7,622 nt of DNA, taken from SIAJ01 sp036266155. Lineage in GTDB: Bacteria; Planctomycetota; Planctomycetia; Gemmatales; Gemmataceae. The position numbers and the translations under genes are program-made. The stretch lies in the NCBI GenBank assembly GCA_036266155.1, contig DATANR010000504.1, forward strand, positions 1 through 7,622, read 5' to 3'. Shown in pieces: positions 4,213-7,622 of this stretch. Each line of letters starts with the position of its first letter. Positions within the stretch are counted from its first letter, which is position 1. The notes beneath the pieces were generated by a model. The model had not been told where the DNA came from, ran no database searches, and saw nothing but the letters and a program-made list of their open reading frames with translations.

Positions 4213-6306
4213 ATGGCTGCGCCGACCGTCGATCTCCGGCTCATTCGCAACATCGGCGTGATCGCCCATATCGATGCCGGCAAGACCACGACCACCGAGC
4301 ACTTGCTCTATTACGCCGGCGCCAAGCACAAGCTCGGCGGCGTCGACGAGGGCACGACCGAGACCGACTACGACCCCGAAGAGCAAGAACGCGGCATCAC
4401 GATCTACTCGGCATGCGTGCCCTTCCAATGGATGGGCCACACCGTCAACTTGATCGACACGCCCGGCCACGTCGACTTCACGGCCGAGGTCGAGCGTTCC
4501 TTGCGTGTGCTCGACGGCTGCGTCTGCGTCTTCGATGCCCAGAAGGGCGTCGAAGCGCAATCGGAAACCGTTTGGCGGCAAGCCAACAAGTACGGCGTCC
4601 CGCGGCTCGTCTTCATCAACAAGATGGACGTCGTCGGGGCCAACTACGCTAACTGCCTGACGCAAGTCCGCGAGCGTCTCGATGGCACGCCGTTGCCGAT
4701 CGTCATCCCGATCGGCGCCGGTTCGATCAAGGAGACGACCACACCCTTCGTCGGCGTCATCGACCTGCTGGCGATGAAGGCCCTCTACTTCGACAACGGC
4801 GACCACGGCCGTACGATTCGTTCGACCGACATCCCCGCCGAAAACCTGGATGAAGCCAAGAAGTACCGCGAAGAATTGTTCGATGTCCTGACCCGCCATG
4901 ATGAGCAGGACAAGATTACCTCGGCGTATCTGGATGGCAAAGAGATCGCGCTCGACACGGTGCGTGCCCTCATCCGCGAGCAGACGCTCAAGCGACTCGT
5001 GCAGCCCGTGTTGGCGGGATCGGGCCGCGAGCACGTCGGCATCCAGCCGTTGCTCGACGCCATCTGCCACTATCTGCCGAGCCCCCTCGACCGCCCGCCG
5101 GTCACGGGCATCAACCCAAAGAAGGAGAAGGAAGAGAAGCGCAAGCCGGATTTCAAGGACCCGTTCAGCGGGCTCGTGTTCAAGGTCATCGCCCAGGATT
5201 CCGGCGACCTGTTCTACATCCGCATCTATTCCGGCGTCGTGAAGAGCAACTCACGCGTCTTCAACCCGGGCCGCGATGTGAAAGAGAACATCGGCAAGCT
5301 CTACCACATCCATGCCGACCCGACGCAACGCGACGAACTGCCCGAGACGCACGCGGGCGACATCGTCGCGGTGATCGGGCTCAAGGATTCCGTCACCGGC
5401 GACACGCTCTGCGAGACCCAGCACCCGATCCTGCTGGAGCCGATCACGTTTGCCGAGACAGTCGTGAGCCAGCGCATCGAGCCCGAGTCGGGGGCCGACA
5501 AGGACAAGTTGGCCAACGTGCTCGGCAAGCTCCAGCGCGAAGATCCGACGTTCGTCGTGAAGATCGACGACAACGGCCAGATGCTGATGAGCGGCATGGG
5601 CACATTACATCTCGAAGTGAAGCGCCACCGCATGGAGCGCGACTTCCGGCTCAAGATCCGCGTCGGCCGGCCGCAGGTGAGTTATCGCGAGACGATTCGC
5701 AATAAAATCACGGTCCAGGGCGAATGCGACCGCATGATCGGCGGCAAGAACGTCTATGCCCGCGTCACAGTCGAGTTCACGCCGCGCAAGGCCGAGCAGC
5801 CGGTGACGGTCACGAACAAGCTGAAGCCGGGCGACCTGCCGGCCCCGCTGCAGGACCTGGTGGTCAAGGCTTTGCGTTCCGCCCTTTCCTCGGGCGGACT
5901 CGGCTTCCCGGTGCTCAATGTCCATGCGACCCTGATCGACGCCGTCTACGACCCCGAGCGCTCCACGGAGCCCGCTTACGAAGCCGCCTCCGCCGACGCG
6001 GTGTTGAAGGCGTTCAGCCGCGAGAACATGCAGCTTCTCGAACCGATGATGAAGTTGACGGTCTCCGTGCCAAGCGAATCCTCCGGCAACGTGTTCAGCT
6101 ACCTGATGGCCCGCCGCGGCGTCGTCGACCGCCAAGATTCCGATGGCCGCCTCTTCGAAATCGGCGCCACCGTCCCGCTCGTCAACATGTTCGAATACGC
6201 GGATGAACTGCGGAGCCTGACGCAGGGGCGTGCCAGCTCAACGCTGGAGCCACATTCGTATGCACCGGCGCCGGATGAGGTGCTACGGACGTTTTTGGAG
6301 GGGTAG
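4213..6306 (+). CDS. fusA: Elongation factor G, possibly the recycling-type EF-G2 form
   Basis: A 697-residue translational GTPase of full EF-G length. The G domain (about 10-290) shows AHIDAGKT (18-25), RGIT (60-63), DTPGH (82-86) and NKMD (136-139); the G5 position reads SGR instead of SA(F/L/K). Domain II is about 316-405, domain III about 411-485 (LQREDPTF, SGMGTLHLEV), domain IV about 490-608 and domain V about 609-695 (LEPMMKLTVSVP, ARRG, TQGRAS). EF-G drives tRNA-mRNA translocation and, with RRF, ribosome recycling. In domain IV the usual GGRGQYGH is GGKNVYAR, and the tip YHxVDSSE is YDPERSTE (579-586), so the histidine equivalent to E. coli H583 is aspartate. This loop and the GVDEGTTETD segment resemble mitochondrial EF-G2. 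No Shine-Dalgarno precedes the ATG. Assignment as EF-G is certain; the subtype is inference. Confidence 0.95.
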   Translation: MAAPTVDLRLIRNIGVIAHIDAGKTTTTEHLLYYAGAKHKLGGVDEGTTETDYDPEEQERGITIYSACVPFQWMGHTVNLIDTPGHVDFTAEVERSLRVLDGCVCVFDAQKGVEAQSETVWRQANKYGVPRLVFINKMDVVGANYANCLTQVRERLDGTPLPIVIPIGAGSIKETTTPFVGVIDLLAMKALYFDNGDHGRTIRSTDIPAENLDEAKKYREELFDVLTRHDEQDKITSAYLDGKEIALDTVRALIREQTLKRLVQPVLAGSGREHVGIQPLLDAICHYLPSPLDRPPVTGINPKKEKEEKRKPDFKDPFSGLVFKVIAQDSGDLFYIRIYSGVVKSNSRVFNPGRDVKENIGKLYHIHADPTQRDELPETHAGDIVAVIGLKDSVTGDTLCETQHPILLEPITFAETVVSQRIEPESGADKDKLANVLGKLQREDPTFVVKIDDNGQMLMSGMGTLHLEVKRHRMERDFRLKIRVGRPQVSYRETIRNKITVQGECDRMIGGKNVYARVTVEFTPRKAEQPVTVTNKLKPGDLPAPLQDLVVKALRSALSSGGLGFPVLNVHATLIDAVYDPERSTEPAYEAASADAVLKAFSRENMQLLEPMMKLTVSVPSESSGNVFSYLMARRGVVDRQDSDGRLFEIGATVPLVNMFEYADELRSLTQGRASSTLEPHSYAPAPDEVLRTFLEG
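6297..6301 (+). promoter_or_regulatory. Shine-Dalgarno of the PhoD-like gene, inside fusA
   Basis: GGAGG within the last codons of fusA, 8 nt before the ATG at 6310. It favours that ATG over the in-frame TTG at 6307, and implies that translation of the phosphatase gene is coupled to the end of fusA. Confidence 0.75.
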
Positions 6307-6309
6307 TTG

Positions 6310-7611
6310 ATGAATCGTCGCCGATTCATGGTCGCGGCCGCGGGTGTGTTCGGATTGGCCGCGCTGCTCCGGCGACTGCGGGCCGCGGAGACGTGGCTCG
6401 TTCGCTACTTGTGGAGCGGGGCCGTCACGCCGACTGGGGCTCGCGTCGTCGCATGCCTGTCGCGCTCGGCCGAGCGTGTACGTTGGGCGTTCGTCGCGGA
6501 CAAGGCCGATTGGAAGTCGGCCGCGTTCACGGAGGCCATTGCCGCGCGACCGGAAGACGGGAACATCGTCGCATTCACGCTGACGGGCCTCAAGCCGGCG
6601 ACCACCTACCGCTATGCCGTCGAAGTCGACGGCCGGCTCGTCACGGAGTCGCCGGCCAAGTTCACGACCTTTCCCGAGACCACCAACGACGTCACCGTCT
6701 GCTTCGCGTCCTGTGCGAGCACCGGCTCGGATCATCCCGTGTTCGATGCAGTCGGCAACCAGAAGCCGGCCGTGTTTCTGCACATGGGCGACTTCCATTA
6801 TCTCGACATCATCCCGGCCGATCGTAACCGCCGGCTCGAAGGTTATGCGGCCGTGCACGCATCGTCGACCCAGCGCAAGCTCTATCGTCAGGTGCCGATC
6901 GCGTACATGTGGGACGATCACGATTTCCTCGGCAGCGACAGCGACGGTGTTGCCGAGACGCCCGCTCAAGCTGCCGCGATCAAGGACGCCCGGCTGGCAT
7001 ATCAGACGGCGATCCCGCATTACCCGCTGGCGCTCGGCGCCGGCGACGTGCCGATCGCACAGGCCTTTAGTCTTGGCCGCGTGCGCTTCGTGCTGACGGA
7101 CGCGCGTTCGGCACGCTTGCCCGGCAAGACGATCCTCGGCGACGCACAGAAGAAGTGGCTGAAGGACGAAGTGCGAGCGAGCAAGGAGAAGCATCGGCTG
7201 TTCGTGTGGATCAGCTCGGTGCCGTGGACCGGCAAGGCGGACCCGAAGGCCGACACTTGGGCCGGCTTTCCGGACGAGCGGACCGAGATCGCCGACTTCT
7301 TCAAGGCCGAGGGGCTAGCGGGTCGCGTCTGCATCCTGAGCGGCGACGCGCACATGCTCGCTATCGATGACGGCTCACACGGCGACTTCGCGACCGGCGG
7401 TGGCATGCCGATTCCGGTGTTCCAGGCGGCCGCGCTCGACCGGAAGGGCTCGGACAAAGGCGGCCCGTTCAGTCATGGCACCAAGCCCGGCCGCGGCCAG
7501 TTCGGCCGTATGCGCATCAAAGACGACGGCACGAAGCTACACGTCGAGTGGGCCGGCATGAACGCGGACGGCGAGGTGGTCAAGGGGATGGAGCACGCGT
7601 TCACCGTTTAG
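6310..7611 (+). CDS. PhoD-like alkaline phosphatase/phosphodiesterase, Tat-type signal
   Basis: A 433-residue protein. The N-terminus MNRRRFMVAAAGVFGLAALL has a twin-arginine-like motif (RRRFM) and a hydrophobic core, ending near RLRAAE, as expected for PhoD enzymes exported folded by Tat. Residues about 28-121 form the beta-rich PhoD N-terminal domain (TLTGLKPATTYRYAVEVDG resembles an Fn3 strand pair). The metallophosphatase domain follows: FASC (132-135), HMGDFHY (158-164, metal ligand D161), WDDHDF (201-206), LTDARS (262-267) and SGDAHML (344-350, H348). PhoD proteins hydrolyse phosphomono- and diesters using calcium and iron. The length is close to other compact bacterial PhoD-like proteins. 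The ATG is only 3 nt after the fusA stop, so it is probably co-transcribed with the translation genes, an odd partner. A TTG at 6307 is a poorer start. Substrate is unknown. Confidence 0.88.
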   Translation: MNRRRFMVAAAGVFGLAALLRRLRAAETWLVRYLWSGAVTPTGARVVACLSRSAERVRWAFVADKADWKSAAFTEAIAARPEDGNIVAFTLTGLKPATTYRYAVEVDGRLVTESPAKFTTFPETTNDVTVCFASCASTGSDHPVFDAVGNQKPAVFLHMGDFHYLDIIPADRNRRLEGYAAVHASSTQRKLYRQVPIAYMWDDHDFLGSDSDGVAETPAQAAAIKDARLAYQTAIPHYPLALGAGDVPIAQAFSLGRVRFVLTDARSARLPGKTILGDAQKKWLKDEVRASKEKHRLFVWISSVPWTGKADPKADTWAGFPDERTEIADFFKAEGLAGRVCILSGDAHMLAIDDGSHGDFATGGGMPIPVFQAAALDRKGSDKGGPFSHGTKPGRGQFGRMRIKDDGTKLHVEWAGMNADGEVVKGMEHAFTV

Positions 7612-7622
7612 CGTTCGTCCCG

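Noticed and set aside
4174..5070. A 298-codon open frame on the minus strand opposite fusA
   Set aside because: It is antisense to the EF-G GTPase domain, is rich in Val, Asp, Arg and Gly as expected of a mirror frame, and has no recognisable domain.
6307..6309. TTG as the start of the PhoD-like gene
   Set aside because: The ATG three bases later is a stronger codon at better spacing (8 nt) from GGAGG and directly precedes the twin-arginine motif.
6283..7194. A 303-codon open frame on the minus strand opposite the PhoD-like gene
   Set aside because: It is antisense to conserved metallophosphatase motifs and has no family signature or ribosome-binding site of its own.

Overview
The window looks like chromosomal DNA from a high-GC planctomycete. 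The evidence is a secreted protein that begins with the planctomycete 'LEDRRTPA' N-terminal motif, a two-domain DUF1080 (3-keto-disaccharide hydrolase) protein of a kind abundant in that phylum, a spirochaete/planctomycete-type EF-G, and short palindromic repeats packed between genes. No mobile element, CRISPR array, rRNA or tRNA was seen.

Layout. Positions 1-180 hold a gene-free chain of GC-rich hairpins. Positions 210-2040 (minus strand) hold a probable two-gene unit: a DinB-like metal-binding protein, then an exported tandem-DUF1080 protein. A 170-nt divergent gap separates this from a plus-strand gene (2211-2984) for an exported FKBP-type peptidyl-prolyl isomerase. After a long hairpin (3011-3054), probably its terminator, comes the str ribosomal operon: rpsL (S12), rpsG (S7), fusA (EF-G). 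A PhoD-like phosphatase gene starts 3 nt after the fusA stop and runs to 7611; no tuf gene follows fusA within the window.

How the genes work together. S12 and S7 are 30S proteins and EF-G is the ribosomal GTPase, so the core of the window is translation. The unusual parts are in the joints. The rpsL-rpsG gap is an array of twelve 7-nt units that turns into its own reverse complement halfway, giving a perfect 25-bp inverted repeat. The rpsG-fusA gap has the same design built from 9-nt units. Neither rpsG nor fusA has a recognisable Shine-Dalgarno sequence, whereas the other five genes do. The EF-G has lost the usual domain IV tip residues and resembles the recycling-type EF-G2 branch more than the translocating form. 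S12 carries arginine at position 88, where lysine is usual and where K-to-R changes cause streptomycin resistance in other bacteria.

No wholly new system is evident. The best candidates for something undescribed are the two mirror-symmetric microrepeat arrays inside the str operon and the possible EF-G2 identity of its fusA.
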